Shown here one piece after another: positions 17,369-26,737 of a DNA stretch of 64,000 bases; the stretch's first letter is position 1, and each line of letters begins with the position of its first letter. The DNA comes from an uncultured Collinsella sp. (GTDB lineage Bacteria; Actinomycetota; Coriobacteriia; Coriobacteriales; Coriobacteriaceae). The position numbers and the translations under genes are program-made. The stretch is taken from assembly GCA_958413765.1 (NCBI GenBank), contig CATYVH010000001.1, positions 124,001-188,000 on the forward strand, written 5' to 3'. A model generated the notes under the pieces. That model saw only the letters and a program-made list of their open reading frames with translations. It was not told where the DNA came from and made no database searches.

Positions 17369-17444
17369 GTCAATTTGGGATGGGGCTCTATTAACTGGTA
17401 TTTCGCATCAGATACCAGTCTTTATAGCCCCATCCCAGATTGAC
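17369..17444. repeat. 76-bp two-level palindrome in the glnN-metF gap
   Basis: Outer arms (17369-17387 and 17426-17444) are 19 bp with one mismatch (core TGGGATGGGGCT); inside is a second stem, ACTGGTAT/ATACCAGT. The 426-bp gap between the divergent glnN and metF otherwise holds only their promoters. The TGGGATG/CATCCCA half-sites also occur in the tandem repeats at 35.7-36.0 kb. It could be a small palindromic mobile repeat or a structured leader; no function can be read from it. Confidence 0.45.
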
Positions 17445-17583
17445 CGCTCTGCTATAGGGAATGTCGATAGCAAGGCATCTTTGATTGGTATCCCCGAATA
17501 GCGAGTGAAACTCCACCGTGACACAGTGGTGCTGTAGAATCCTTACAACACATCACACTATTACGTATCTAAAGGAGCACGAT

Positions 17584-18456
17584 ATGCGCGTCGACGAGGT
17601 TTTTAAGCAGGCGGCATCCCGAGGCACCGCGCCCGTTTCGTTTGAGATGTTCCCGCCTAAGGGCGAGCTGACCCTCGACACGGCTCGCGAGGTGGCGGGC
17701 AATCTGTGCAAGCTTTCGCCGAGCTTTGTCTCGGTCACCTGCTCGGCCGGCGGCTCGGGCAACGGCGCCACCACCGCCCCCATCGCGCATATGATTACGA
17801 GCGAATTCAATACGCCCTCGGTGGCGCACCTTACCTGCGTGGGCCGCTCGCACGCCGATATCGTCGCCAAGATCGACGAATACCGCTCCGCCGGCGTAGA
17901 AAACATCCTGGCCCTGCGCGGTGATCTGCCCACTGGCGCGACCGAGGATGACAAGCCCGCCTCGGACTACGCCTACGCCCGTGACCTCATCCCCGAGCTT
18001 GTCGACGCCGGCTTTTGTGTGGGCGCCGCGGCCTACCCCGAGGGCCACATTGCCTGTGAGGACCTCAACGCTTCGGTCGAATACCTCAAGCAAAAACAGG
18101 ACGCCGGCGCGAGCTTCTTTGTGACGCAGCTCTTCTTTGACAACGAGTGCTTCTACCGTTTTCGCGAGCTTGCCGACAAGGCGGGCATCACCGTGCCCAT
18201 TACCGCGGGCATCATGCCGTTTATGGGCAAGTCGCAAATCAGCCGCATGGTCTTTATGTGCGGCGCGTCGCTGCCCTCCCCCGTCATCAAGATTCTCGCC
18301 AAGTACGAGAACGACCCCGAGAGCCTGCAGGCAGCCGGTGTAGATTATGCCGCCCGTCAGCTTTGCGACCTTAAGGAGCACGGTGCCGCCGGTCTGCACC
18401 TGTACACTATGAATCGTCCTGCGATCGCCGCGACCATTATGGAGCGCCTGGGGTAA
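17584..18456 (+). CDS. metF: Methylenetetrahydrofolate reductase
   Basis: 290 residues, the normal length. Reduces 5,10-methylene-THF to 5-methyl-THF, the methyl donor of methionine synthase, with FAD. Motifs: VSFEMFPPKGE near the N-terminus (conserved Glu), LTCVGRS, ALRGDLP, DAGASFFVTQLFFDN and PITAGIMP. AAAGGAG lies 7 nt before ATG 17584. The stop TAA overlaps the start of the MetH reactivation gene (TAATG), so the two are coupled. Confidence 0.95.
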   Translation: MRVDEVFKQAASRGTAPVSFEMFPPKGELTLDTAREVAGNLCKLSPSFVSVTCSAGGSGNGATTAPIAHMITSEFNTPSVAHLTCVGRSHADIVAKIDEYRSAGVENILALRGDLPTGATEDDKPASDYAYARDLIPELVDAGFCVGAAAYPEGHIACEDLNASVEYLKQKQDAGASFFVTQLFFDNECFYRFRELADKAGITVPITAGIMPFMGKSQISRMVFMCGASLPSPVIKILAKYENDPESLQAAGVDYAARQLCDLKEHGAAGLHLYTMNRPAIAATIMERLG

Positions 18457-19247
18457 TGGAAAAACCGCACATCGATACAACCGCTGTCGAAGTGCCGGCC
18501 GACCTTGCGTCGCCGGCGCTTTACCGTGTCGATGCTGCGCACCATCCCCGTGTCGACCGTGCCGAGATGCTGCGGTATCTGGGTTACGGCGGCCAGCAGA
18601 TTGAGCCCGAGCTGTCACGACGTATTGAGCTTGTGGTCGAGCGCCTTGAGCTGGACATTGAGCCCCGCGGCGTGCGGCGCGTGTTTACCGTCGATGCCAC
18701 GGGCGTGGACGAGCAGGGAGAGCCTTGCATCCGTCTGGTTGGCACCAACGTTGAGCTGCGCGGTCGCGACATCTATCGACATCTCAAAGACGCACGCTTT
18801 GCCGCGCTCATGGCATGCACCCTCGGCATGGACGCCGAGCGTCGCCTGCGTACCACGGGAGCCCAGCAGCCCCTGGAGGGAGCCGTGCTCGACGCCGCAT
18901 GCTCTGCCTATGTAGAAGCCGCCGTTGAGCAGATGGACCAGCAGGTTAAGGCTGCGGCCGCCGCACACGGACTCGCCGGTAACTGGCGCTTCAGTCCCGG
19001 CTACGGCGACTGCCCGCTTACGGCACAGCGCTCAATCGTGGACGCGCTCAACGCCACGCGGCTCATCGGGCTTACCATCACGCCCACCAGCCTGCTCATG
19101 CCCACCAAGAGCGTGACCGCGGTGATCGGTCTGTTCGACGGCGAGGTCCACGACGCCCAGAGCCGCCCCACCTGCAATATCTGCCGCATGCGTGAGCACT
19201 GCCGCTTCCGCGCCGCCCACACCACCTGCTATTCGCATTCTGAATAA
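18456..19247 (+). CDS. Free-standing MetH reactivation-domain protein
   Basis: 263 residues. The C-terminal half carries FSPGYGDCPL, LIGLTITPTSLLMPTKSVTAVIG and a Cys-rich end CNICRMREHCRF; these are the signatures of the AdoMet-binding activation domain of cobalamin-dependent methionine synthase (the R-x-x-x-GY/PxxSM region). That domain re-methylates oxidised cob(II)alamin. The MetH at 21483 ends after its B12 domain, so this protein should supply the missing part in trans. Start overlaps the metF stop by 1 nt. A restriction-modification pair now separates it from metH. Confidence 0.88.
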   Translation: MEKPHIDTTAVEVPADLASPALYRVDAAHHPRVDRAEMLRYLGYGGQQIEPELSRRIELVVERLELDIEPRGVRRVFTVDATGVDEQGEPCIRLVGTNVELRGRDIYRHLKDARFAALMACTLGMDAERRLRTTGAQQPLEGAVLDAACSAYVEAAVEQMDQQVKAAAAAHGLAGNWRFSPGYGDCPLTAQRSIVDALNATRLIGLTITPTSLLMPTKSVTAVIGLFDGEVHDAQSRPTCNICRMREHCRFRAAHTTCYSHSE

Positions 19248-19356
19248 AATGTCAATTGATGGCACGGTATCGAGGGAATCTCATCCGTAAGTAAGCGGAT
19301 GTCCTCACAAACAAGTACCATAAGATGCCAAATAACAACTATCTGAAAGCCAGTAC

Positions 19357-20517
19357 ATGCACAACATTCTGCAGTTCTCGCCACAACTAACCGCGCTTGA
19401 GTTTTTTTCAGGCATTGGCTTGGCTCGTGCCGGCATGGCAAAAGCCGGAATCAAAACAATCTGGGCAAATGACATAGACCGTACTAAATGCGCCATGTAC
19501 AGCCAGTGCTGGGGCGATGAGCATCTAGTCGAGCAGGATGTCCACACACTCGACCCCGACCTAATACCCCAAGCCGACATCGCATGGGCGTCAAGCCCTT
19601 GCACAAACTTATCTCTCGCGGGAAACAGGGAGGGACTTATCTCTGGCAAAGAGTCCAGTGCGTTCTTTGGCTTTATTAAGGCCATCGAAGGAATGAGCGA
19701 TCGTGCCCCGCGGGCACTTGTTCTCGAAAACGTCATCGGCCTTGCCACGTCTAATAACAGTGATGACTTTAGACTCGTTTGCCAGGAATTTAATCGTTTA
19801 GGCTATTCATGCGACGCTTATTTTATCGATGCACGGCACTGGCTTCCCCAGTCACGCCCCCGCATGTTTATCGTCGGATTAAAAGACCCTCTTCCCAACA
19901 GCCGACTCGATTCCTCGCTTCGACCTGAAAAGGTCTCCTGGATTCACTCCGACCCTTCACTCATTACGCACGTCTCTCACCTAAACGAGCCGAGCCCACT
20001 TCGCATGACGGGCCTTGCAACGGTTGTTGAAGATATTCCCGAGGGCGACAAGCGTTGGTGGAACAAAAACCAAGTACAAGCATTTATCGACTCGCTTGCA
20101 CCGCATCAAGCAGAGCGCCTTCAGCGCTTCTTAAATGCCAAAGAAAAAACTGTTCGCACTGCTTACCGTCGCACGCGATCAGGCGTTGTGCGCTGGGAAA
20201 TCCGTGAAGAAGAAATTGCCGGATGTCTAAGAACGGCTCGCGGCGGCTCATCAAGACAGGCAGTCGTTATATGCGAAAACGGAAAGATAGAAGTTCGCTG
20301 GATGACTGGAACCGAATATGCCCGTCTCCAAGGTGCTGACTCATGTCAGTTTAGCGGCTTCTCGGATGCTCAGATTCGCTACGCATTCGGCGATGCAGTT
20401 GCCGTGCCAGTTGTCACTTGGCTTATAAAAAATGCAGTCAAACCAGCGCTTATGTCTTCAAGGAACGGAGTGAACAATAATGGAAATGACCAATTGCTCC
20501 TTGAACGAGCCCGATAA
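19357..20517 (+). CDS. DNA cytosine-5 methyltransferase (type II R-M)
   Basis: 386 residues. Motif I LEFFSGIGLARAG, motif IV SSPCTNLSLAG with the catalytic Cys, motif VI ENV, motif VIII-like QSRPRMFIVG, motifs IX-X (TGTEYARLQG, YAFGDAVAVPVV) are all present and in order. It protects host DNA from the partner endonuclease next door; target site cannot be told. Base composition is clearly lower in GC than the met genes on both sides, which suggests recent transfer. Overlaps the next gene by 38 bp. Confidence 0.92.
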   Translation: MHNILQFSPQLTALEFFSGIGLARAGMAKAGIKTIWANDIDRTKCAMYSQCWGDEHLVEQDVHTLDPDLIPQADIAWASSPCTNLSLAGNREGLISGKESSAFFGFIKAIEGMSDRAPRALVLENVIGLATSNNSDDFRLVCQEFNRLGYSCDAYFIDARHWLPQSRPRMFIVGLKDPLPNSRLDSSLRPEKVSWIHSDPSLITHVSHLNEPSPLRMTGLATVVEDIPEGDKRWWNKNQVQAFIDSLAPHQAERLQRFLNAKEKTVRTAYRRTRSGVVRWEIREEEIAGCLRTARGGSSRQAVVICENGKIEVRWMTGTEYARLQGADSCQFSGFSDAQIRYAFGDAVAVPVVTWLIKNAVKPALMSSRNGVNNNGNDQLLLERAR

Positions 20518-21493
20518 AGATATCTTGGATGCCATTGAACTCTGGTACGAATCCAAACGCAGCAAGCGAGGCAATGTCAACCGTAACGTCATGGCGGTTG
20601 GCATAGGCATAAGCGAGCTGTTGCAAAACCGTTTTCCGCTCACCGACGATTATGTGCAATCGGACAAGGGGAGCCAAGTACGAGGCCTAAGTGGAGCATG
20701 CATCAAAACAGTTTTAGCCAGACATGGGGAAACGCGTGCCTTCGCATCAGAGGGCGGCAGAACCTCACGCGGCACACTCCCGATGGCGCTTGAGCTTGCC
20801 ACAATTATCAACTCTGCCCTACCCAGTGACACTTGCGAAGACGCTCGTCTTGAAGCTGCGAATGCAATCGCCAATTTCTTCGTCGAGCGAATCCAGGTCG
20901 ATTTCTTTAACCGGCAGAGAATCAAAGTAGAAATCGATCTTCAAAAACCAATTTCTGTCATTGTCGATGATATCCTAGCCGAAGCAAGCCTACGGTCCGA
21001 TAAGCCAACGGGTACCGTCGCACAGCACCTGGTAGGCGCAAAACTAGAGATGTTATTTCCAACCATAGAAATCGGAAAGGACAACTCAAACGCTGCCGAC
21101 CAGCAAACAGACCGTTCTGGCGATTTCCAAATCAATGATGCTGCATTTCACGTGACTGTATCGCCAATGGCCAAATTGACCGATCGATGCCGAGATAACA
21201 TTCGAAATGGCATTCGGCCCATCGTCGTTGTCCCCCACGATAAAGTTTCCTTCGCTTACGGACTGTTCGAAAGTGAGGGACTCGGCAATCGCGTACAGGT
21301 TATCGCGCTCGAATCGTTTATCGGCATCAATATTGAAGAATTATCGTTCTACAAGCGAGACCTAATTCGATTAAATGTCGCACGGCTTCTTGCCCACTAC
21401 AACAAGCGAATCGAAGATATCGAGCCCGACAAATCCCTTCAAATAGAAATTCCTCAGTGGGCTCTAGACGAAATGGACGCACATGGCGAATAG
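20480..21493 (+). CDS. Restriction endonuclease, DUF4928-like
   Basis: 337 residues, lower GC than the flanking met genes. N-terminal half carries KGSQVRGLSGACIKTVLARHG and EGGRTSRGTLP, which I recall from DUF4928 proteins that pair with C5 methyltransferases. The C-terminal half has DFQINDAAFHVTVSP, a possible D...(Q/E)xK-type nuclease strand, although a clear PD-(D/E)xK triad is not obvious. Overlap with the methyltransferase and joint low GC support a cognate restriction enzyme. Its last 11 bases overlap the metH start. Confidence 0.72.
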   Translation: MEMTNCSLNEPDKDILDAIELWYESKRSKRGNVNRNVMAVGIGISELLQNRFPLTDDYVQSDKGSQVRGLSGACIKTVLARHGETRAFASEGGRTSRGTLPMALELATIINSALPSDTCEDARLEAANAIANFFVERIQVDFFNRQRIKVEIDLQKPISVIVDDILAEASLRSDKPTGTVAQHLVGAKLEMLFPTIEIGKDNSNAADQQTDRSGDFQINDAAFHVTVSPMAKLTDRCRDNIRNGIRPIVVVPHDKVSFAYGLFESEGLGNRVQVIALESFIGINIEELSFYKRDLIRLNVARLLAHYNKRIEDIEPDKSLQIEIPQWALDEMDAHGE

Positions 21494-24050
21494 CTCAAAC
21501 ATACTTATCACTCATGATCTGGACGGTGCCGCGCTGGCGGCGCCTGTTGATGCTGCGCGCCGCAACGGAGCTGCATACAAGACGCGCACGATCGACGACC
21601 TTCGCATTAAGGACGATCGTCTGCGCGCCGCCATCGAGGGCACGGGACACCTGCTGTTCGACGGCGGCATGGGTACCATGCTGCAGGCGGCCGGCATGAA
21701 GGCCGGCGCCCTGCCCGAGCTGCTCAACTTTGAGGAGCCCCAGGTCATTACCGATATTCAGCGTCAGTACGTCGAGGCCGGCTGCGACGTGATCACCGCC
21801 AACACCTTTGGCGCCAACGCGCACAAGCTCGATGGCGCCGCCACCGTGGCAGATGTCTTTGCCGCGGCCGTCGCCTGTGCCCGCGCTGCCGGCGCCCGCT
21901 ACGTCGCCGGTGACATCGGTCCCATCGGCGCGTTGCTTCGCCCTTTGGGTACCCTCAGCTTCGACGAGGCTTATGACCTCTTTGCCGAGGAAGTGCGTGC
22001 CGGCGTCGATGCGGGCGTGGACCTCTTTATTATCGAGACTATGACCGACCTGGCCGAGATCAAGGCAGCCGTCCTCGCCTGCCGCGAGAACTCCGACCTG
22101 CCCGTCTTTGCCACCATGACCTTCGAGGAAGACGGCCGTACCTTCCTGGGAACGAGCCCCGAGGTCGCCGCCATCACGCTCGACGCTATCGACGCCGACG
22201 TTCTGGGCATCAACTGCAGCCAGGGACCGGCCGAGCTCCGAGGACTCGCCGCTCGCATGCTCACCGTTACGGACAAGCCCGTTATGGTGCAGGCCAACGC
22301 AGGACTGCCCCACGTGGACGACGACGGCAACACCGTCTTTGATATCCAGGTGCCCGAGTACGCCGTGGCCGTCGCCGGTATGATTGAGGACGGCGTGAGC
22401 GTCGTGGGCGGTTGCTGCGGCACCACGCCGGCGCACATGGCGGCCTTGCGCACGCTTATCGACAACCACACGTCCAGCCCGCGCCACCGCAAGCCCAGCA
22501 TGTCGGTCACGAGCGCCCAAACGGTCGTGGACCTTCCCTGCGACGGCCACAAGATCGCTGTCATCGGCGAGCGCATCAACCCCACCGGCAAAAAGCGCCT
22601 GCAGCAGGCCCTACGCGACGGCGACCTGGACTACGTCGTAAGCCAGGGCATCAGCCAGCAGGAACAGGGCGCCGACATCCTGGACGTCAACGTGGGCCTG
22701 CCCGAGATCGACGAGGTCAAGATCATCCAGCAGGCAACCGAACAGCTCCAAGGCTCCACGCTCCTGCCGCTGCAGATCGACTCCACCGACCCCGCTGCCG
22801 TCGAGGCCGCCGTGCGCCGATACGCCGGCAAGCCCATCATCAACTCGGTTAACGGCAAGCAGCAGATCATGGATGAGATCTTTCCGTTGGTTGCCCACTA
22901 CGGCACCAACGTCGTCGGCCTTACGCTCGACGAAGGCGGCATCCCCGATACCGCCGAGGCCCGCTTCGCCATCGCCGAGCGCATCGTGGCCGAGGCCGCC
23001 CGCTACGGCATTGGCCCGGACCGCATCCTCATCGACTGCCTGGTCATGACCGCCTCGACCAATCAACGCCAGGCCGAGCAGATCCTGCGCGCCATGTCCC
23101 TGTGCAAGGAGCGCCTGGGCGTCAAATGCGCGCTCGGCGTGTCGAACATCAGCTTTGGCCTGCCCGCTCGCCCGCTGCTGGGTTCGGTCTTTTTGGCCGC
23201 CGCTTTTGGCGCGGGTCTGGACGCCCCCATCATGAACCCGGGCTCCAAGCGCTTTATGGATACCGTCTACAGCTATCGCGTCCTGAGCGTTGAGGACGAG
23301 GGCTCGACCGGATACATCGAGCGCTATGCCGGCTGGACCGATCCGTATAAGATCGCCGCCAACCCGGCAGCAGCTCAGGCCGCATCGACCGACACCGTGC
23401 CCGCTGCCGGCACCGACGGCACCGACGGCAACGACGACCCGATTCGTCGCATGGTCGTCTCGGGCCGCAAAGGCGAGATCGCTGCCGAGACCGAGCGTCT
23501 GCTGGCAGACCACGACGCCATGGACCTCATCAACAATCACTTTATCCCCGCCCTCGACGAGGTTGGCGTCCTCTTTGACCAGGGCAAGTTCTTCTTGCCG
23601 CAGCTTATGGCCTCGGCCGAAGCCGCACGCGTGGGCTTCGACACCATCAAGCGCCTGATGCCCGCCGGCGAGATCGCCGACAAGGGCAAGATCTGCGTGG
23701 CCACCGTCAAGGGCGACATCCACGACATCGGTAAGAACATCGTCAAGATGCTGCTCGATAACTACGGCTACACCGTCTTTGACCTAGGCCGCGATGTCGA
23801 CCCGCAAGAGGTGCTCAAGACCGTGCAGGAGCGTGACATCAAGCTCGTCGGCCTCTCGGCGCTTATGACCACCACGGTCGTCGCCATGGAAGAGACCATC
23901 AAGTTGCTCCATGCCGAGGTTCCGGGCGTCAAGATCATCGTGGGCGGCGCCGTGCTCACCTCCGAATACGCCAAGCAAATCGGCGCGGACTACTACGCCA
24001 AGGACGCCGCCGAGAGCGCTCGTATCGCCGAAGAGGTCTTTGGGAAGTAA
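21483..24050 (+). CDS. metH: Cobalamin-dependent methionine synthase lacking the activation domain
   Basis: 855 residues. Domains: homocysteine methyltransferase (residues about 55-330, LFDGGMGTML and the Cys pair in GGCCGTTPAHM), pterin-binding (about 355-610, GERINPTGKKRLQQAL), B12 cap (about 660-745) and B12-binding (about 745-855, GDIHDIGKN with the cobalt-ligand His). The usual C-terminal reactivation domain is absent; it is encoded by 18456-19247. The ATG at 21483 overlaps the end of the restriction gene, and the first 50 residues are not typical of MetH, so the N-terminus may have been altered by the inserted R-M pair. Transfers methyl from 5-methyl-THF to homocysteine. Confidence 0.93.
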   Translation: MANSSNILITHDLDGAALAAPVDAARRNGAAYKTRTIDDLRIKDDRLRAAIEGTGHLLFDGGMGTMLQAAGMKAGALPELLNFEEPQVITDIQRQYVEAGCDVITANTFGANAHKLDGAATVADVFAAAVACARAAGARYVAGDIGPIGALLRPLGTLSFDEAYDLFAEEVRAGVDAGVDLFIIETMTDLAEIKAAVLACRENSDLPVFATMTFEEDGRTFLGTSPEVAAITLDAIDADVLGINCSQGPAELRGLAARMLTVTDKPVMVQANAGLPHVDDDGNTVFDIQVPEYAVAVAGMIEDGVSVVGGCCGTTPAHMAALRTLIDNHTSSPRHRKPSMSVTSAQTVVDLPCDGHKIAVIGERINPTGKKRLQQALRDGDLDYVVSQGISQQEQGADILDVNVGLPEIDEVKIIQQATEQLQGSTLLPLQIDSTDPAAVEAAVRRYAGKPIINSVNGKQQIMDEIFPLVAHYGTNVVGLTLDEGGIPDTAEARFAIAERIVAEAARYGIGPDRILIDCLVMTASTNQRQAEQILRAMSLCKERLGVKCALGVSNISFGLPARPLLGSVFLAAAFGAGLDAPIMNPGSKRFMDTVYSYRVLSVEDEGSTGYIERYAGWTDPYKIAANPAAAQAASTDTVPAAGTDGTDGNDDPIRRMVVSGRKGEIAAETERLLADHDAMDLINNHFIPALDEVGVLFDQGKFFLPQLMASAEAARVGFDTIKRLMPAGEIADKGKICVATVKGDIHDIGKNIVKMLLDNYGYTVFDLGRDVDPQEVLKTVQERDIKLVGLSALMTTTVVAMEETIKLLHAEVPGVKIIVGGAVLTSEYAKQIGADYYAKDAAESARIAEEVFGK

Positions 24051-24075
24051 CACAACGGAAACAACCGAGCACCAA

Positions 24076-24113
24076 AACGTGCCGCACGCGCCACTTGGCA
24101 CGTGCGGCACGTT
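24076..24113. terminator. 13-bp hairpin after metH
   Basis: Perfect arms AACGTGCCGCACG / CGTGCGGCACGTT with a 12-nt loop, 26 bp after the metH stop. The T-tract is on the minus-strand side (preceding AAAA), so it may act in both directions or as a regulatory stem for the next gene. Confidence 0.5.
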
Positions 24114-24158
24114 AGAATAGATAAGACTATGCTCGTTTTGGCAGATAGGAGCGCAAGG

Positions 24159-25523
24159 ATGGCGATCACGCCCGCAGAAATCGCGGAAACCCGCGGCATG
24201 GTTGAGGAACAGAACCTCGACATCAGGACCATCACCATGGGTGTTTCGCTCATGGGTTGCGGTGACGAGAACCTCGACCGCATGTGCACGAAGATCTACG
24301 ACCACGTGACGCACACGGCTGAGCATCTGGTCGAGACCGCCGAGAACCTCGAGCGCGAGTACGGTATCCCCATCGTCAACAAGCGCGTTTCCGTCACCCC
24401 GGTGGCGCAGATCGCCGCGTGCTGCAAGGATGAGGACCTCACCCCCATCGCGCATGCCCTCGACCGCGCGGCCGAGACGCTCGGCATCGATTACCTGGGC
24501 GGCTTCTCCGCACTCGTCCAGAAGGGCATCGGCGACGCCGACCGCCGCGTCATCCAGTCCATCCCCCAGGCGCTCGCCACCACGAGCCGCGTCTGCTCCA
24601 GCGTCAACGTCGCCAGCCTGCGCGCCGGCATCAATATGGACGCCGTGCTTATGGCCGCCCAGACCATCATCGATGCCGCTAAACTCACGGCCGACCAGGA
24701 TTCCGTCGGCGCTTCCAAGTTTGTCTGCTTTGCTAACATGGTCGAGGACTCCCCGTTTATGGCGGGCGCCGTCCACGGCGGTGGCGAGGCCGACGCCGTC
24801 ATCAACGTAGGCGTCTCGGGCCCCGGCGTTATGGCCGCAGCCCTGGAGACGCTGCCCGATTCCGCATCGATGATGGAAGTCGCCGAAAAGATTAAGCAGA
24901 CCGCCTTTAAGATCACCCGTGCCGGCGAGCTCATGAGCCGCGAGGCCGCCCATCGTCTGGGTGTCGAGAAAGGCATTGTCGACCTGTCGCTGGCTCCCAC
25001 GCCTGCCATTGGCGACTCCGTCGCGCGCATCCTCGAAATCATCGGCGTGGGCACCTGCGGTGGCCCCGGCACGACCTGCGCGCTCGCCATGCTCAACGAT
25101 GCCGTCAAGAAGGGCGGCGTCATGGCCAGCTCCAGCGTGGGCGGCCTCTCGGGCGCTTTCATCCCCGTGTCCGAGGACGCCGGCATGATCGCCGCCGTCG
25201 AAGCCGGCGCGCTTTCGCTCGAGAAGCTCGAGGCCATGACCTGCGTGTGCTCCGTTGGCCTGGACATGATCGCCATCCCCGGCGACACCCCGGTCGAGAC
25301 CATCGCCGGCATCATCGCCGACGAGATGGCCATCGGCGTCATCAACAACAAGACCACGGCCGTCCGCGTGATTCCTGCTATCGGCAAGGGCGTGGGCGAC
25401 TGCGTCGAGTACGGCGGCCTGTTCGGCCGTGCGCCCATCATGCCGGTGAACCCCAACGCCGGCACCGTGCTTGCCCATCGCGGTGGACGCTTCCCGGCGC
25501 CGCTGAACTCGCTGAAGAACTAG
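24159..25523 (+). CDS. PFL family protein (UPF0210/DUF711)
   Basis: 454 residues, typical for this family, which is related in fold to pyruvate formate-lyase but has no proven reaction. Conserved stretches: RTITMGVSLMGC near residue 25, VNKRVSVTPVAQI, VCSSVNVASLRAGINMDAV, GGPGTTCALAMLNDAVKKGG. ATG 24159 is chosen because AGGAGCGCAAGG precedes it. In many genomes it is paired with an ACT-domain protein (often upstream); none is seen here. Substrate unknown. Confidence 0.85.
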   Translation: MAITPAEIAETRGMVEEQNLDIRTITMGVSLMGCGDENLDRMCTKIYDHVTHTAEHLVETAENLEREYGIPIVNKRVSVTPVAQIAACCKDEDLTPIAHALDRAAETLGIDYLGGFSALVQKGIGDADRRVIQSIPQALATTSRVCSSVNVASLRAGINMDAVLMAAQTIIDAAKLTADQDSVGASKFVCFANMVEDSPFMAGAVHGGGEADAVINVGVSGPGVMAAALETLPDSASMMEVAEKIKQTAFKITRAGELMSREAAHRLGVEKGIVDLSLAPTPAIGDSVARILEIIGVGTCGGPGTTCALAMLNDAVKKGGVMASSSVGGLSGAFIPVSEDAGMIAAVEAGALSLEKLEAMTCVCSVGLDMIAIPGDTPVETIAGIIADEMAIGVINNKTTAVRVIPAIGKGVGDCVEYGGLFGRAPIMPVNPNAGTVLAHRGGRFPAPLNSLKN

Positions 25524-25541
25524 CCTAGGGATACGAGGCGA

Positions 25542-25683
25542 GGAGCCCCGCCGCCGGGCGGCAGACATATAAGGTCGCCTGCTCGGACAGTCCTGACTCG
25601 CACGGAGAGCACATTAAGTGCTCTCCGGCTCGTGCGGAACTCGCGATCGACCTTATATGTCTGCCGCCCGGCGGCGGGGCTCC
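25542..25683. repeat. 142-bp long inverted-repeat element
   Basis: Perfect 36-bp arms (25542-25577 and 25648-25683) surround a central hairpin GGAGAGCAC-ATTAA-GTGCTCTCC (25604-25626) flanked by CGCAC/GTGCG. It begins 19 bp after the stop of the PFL gene. Too long and too perfect for an ordinary terminator. The 326-bp gap to the next gene holds nothing else that I can recognise. Confidence 0.6.
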
Positions 25684-25849
25684 CGCACATCTCAACCTTG
25701 GCTGAGTTCTGTCCCATGTTGCAGTTGCTTCGCTCCTGCACCACATGGTTGATACGGCGGTTTGGCGTTGGATCGGTTCTTTCTGATATATGCTGGTTGC
25801 GGCTCTTCTTTTGGGAGGAGTCGCTTTTTTGTTGTGAGGGGGATGGCCC

Positions 25850-26737
25850 GTGGCTGATGGTGTAATTCAATCTGAGCTGCTTTCTGCGGATTGGAATGGC
25901 GAATGGATGCGTCTGCAAGCTGATCGGCGGCGGGCTGATGATTCTTTTGAATGGGATAAGCGGGCTCGGCATTTTCGGCCGTTGGAGACTGCCCCGTATG
26001 CCCGGGACTTTATGAAGCTGTTGGCGTTAAAGCCTGGTGAATCGGTGCTTGATATGGGGTGTGGGGCTGGGTCGATTGCTATTCCGCTTGCTCAGGCTGG
26101 GCATCCTGTGATTGCGGCTGATTTCTCCCCTGCCATGCTGGGCACCCTTGATGCTGGCATTGAGTATTACGGACTCGAGGATCTTATTACGCCGCTTGAG
26201 CTTGCTTGGGATGATGATTGGGATTTGGTTGGACCGGTCGCGAAAGCGGTGGATGTTGCCTTTGCCAGTCGGTCGGTTACCACGACCAACCTAAAAGGCG
26301 CGCTTGCTAAGCTTGATCAAACGGCTCGTCGGCGTTGTGCTGTCACGATGGTCGCCAACTCCAGCCCACGCTATGACCTGCACCTAATGAACGCCATCGG
26401 TGCCTCGGTTACCTGCAGTAATGGCTTTGTGTATGCCTTTAATATCCTCATTCAGATGGGTGCCCTGCCGCAGGTTACGTACTTTGAATCGCCTCGTCGC
26501 GATACCTTCGATAGCCTTGAGGCGGGCATGGCGGACTTCTCCCGCATGCTCGAGCACGGTAACGAGGATAAGATCGACCGTCTGCGCGTCTACGTCGCTC
26601 AGCATATGATTGAAAATCCCCATGCCGGCGAGCCAGGGTCCAAGGGCGTGCCGCAGGGGCGCTACATGCTCGACCACGTCCGCAAGGTCCGTTGGGCGTT
26701 TATTGCATGGGAGCCGGTCTCTTCGAGCCGTCCATAG
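25850..26737 (+). CDS. Class I SAM-dependent methyltransferase
   Basis: 295 residues from GTG 25850, with GAGGGGG 7 nt upstream. Residues about 60-95 read SVLDMGCGAGSIAIPLAQAG, the glycine-rich SAM-binding loop, followed by an acidic strand end (AADFSPAML). The remainder is not diagnostic, so the substrate is unknown. Codon use is more AT-rich than its neighbours at the 5' end. It has no clear operon partner. Confidence 0.85.
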   Translation: MADGVIQSELLSADWNGEWMRLQADRRRADDSFEWDKRARHFRPLETAPYARDFMKLLALKPGESVLDMGCGAGSIAIPLAQAGHPVIAADFSPAMLGTLDAGIEYYGLEDLITPLELAWDDDWDLVGPVAKAVDVAFASRSVTTTNLKGALAKLDQTARRRCAVTMVANSSPRYDLHLMNAIGASVTCSNGFVYAFNILIQMGALPQVTYFESPRRDTFDSLEAGMADFSRMLEHGNEDKIDRLRVYVAQHMIENPHAGEPGSKGVPQGRYMLDHVRKVRWAFIAWEPVSSSRP

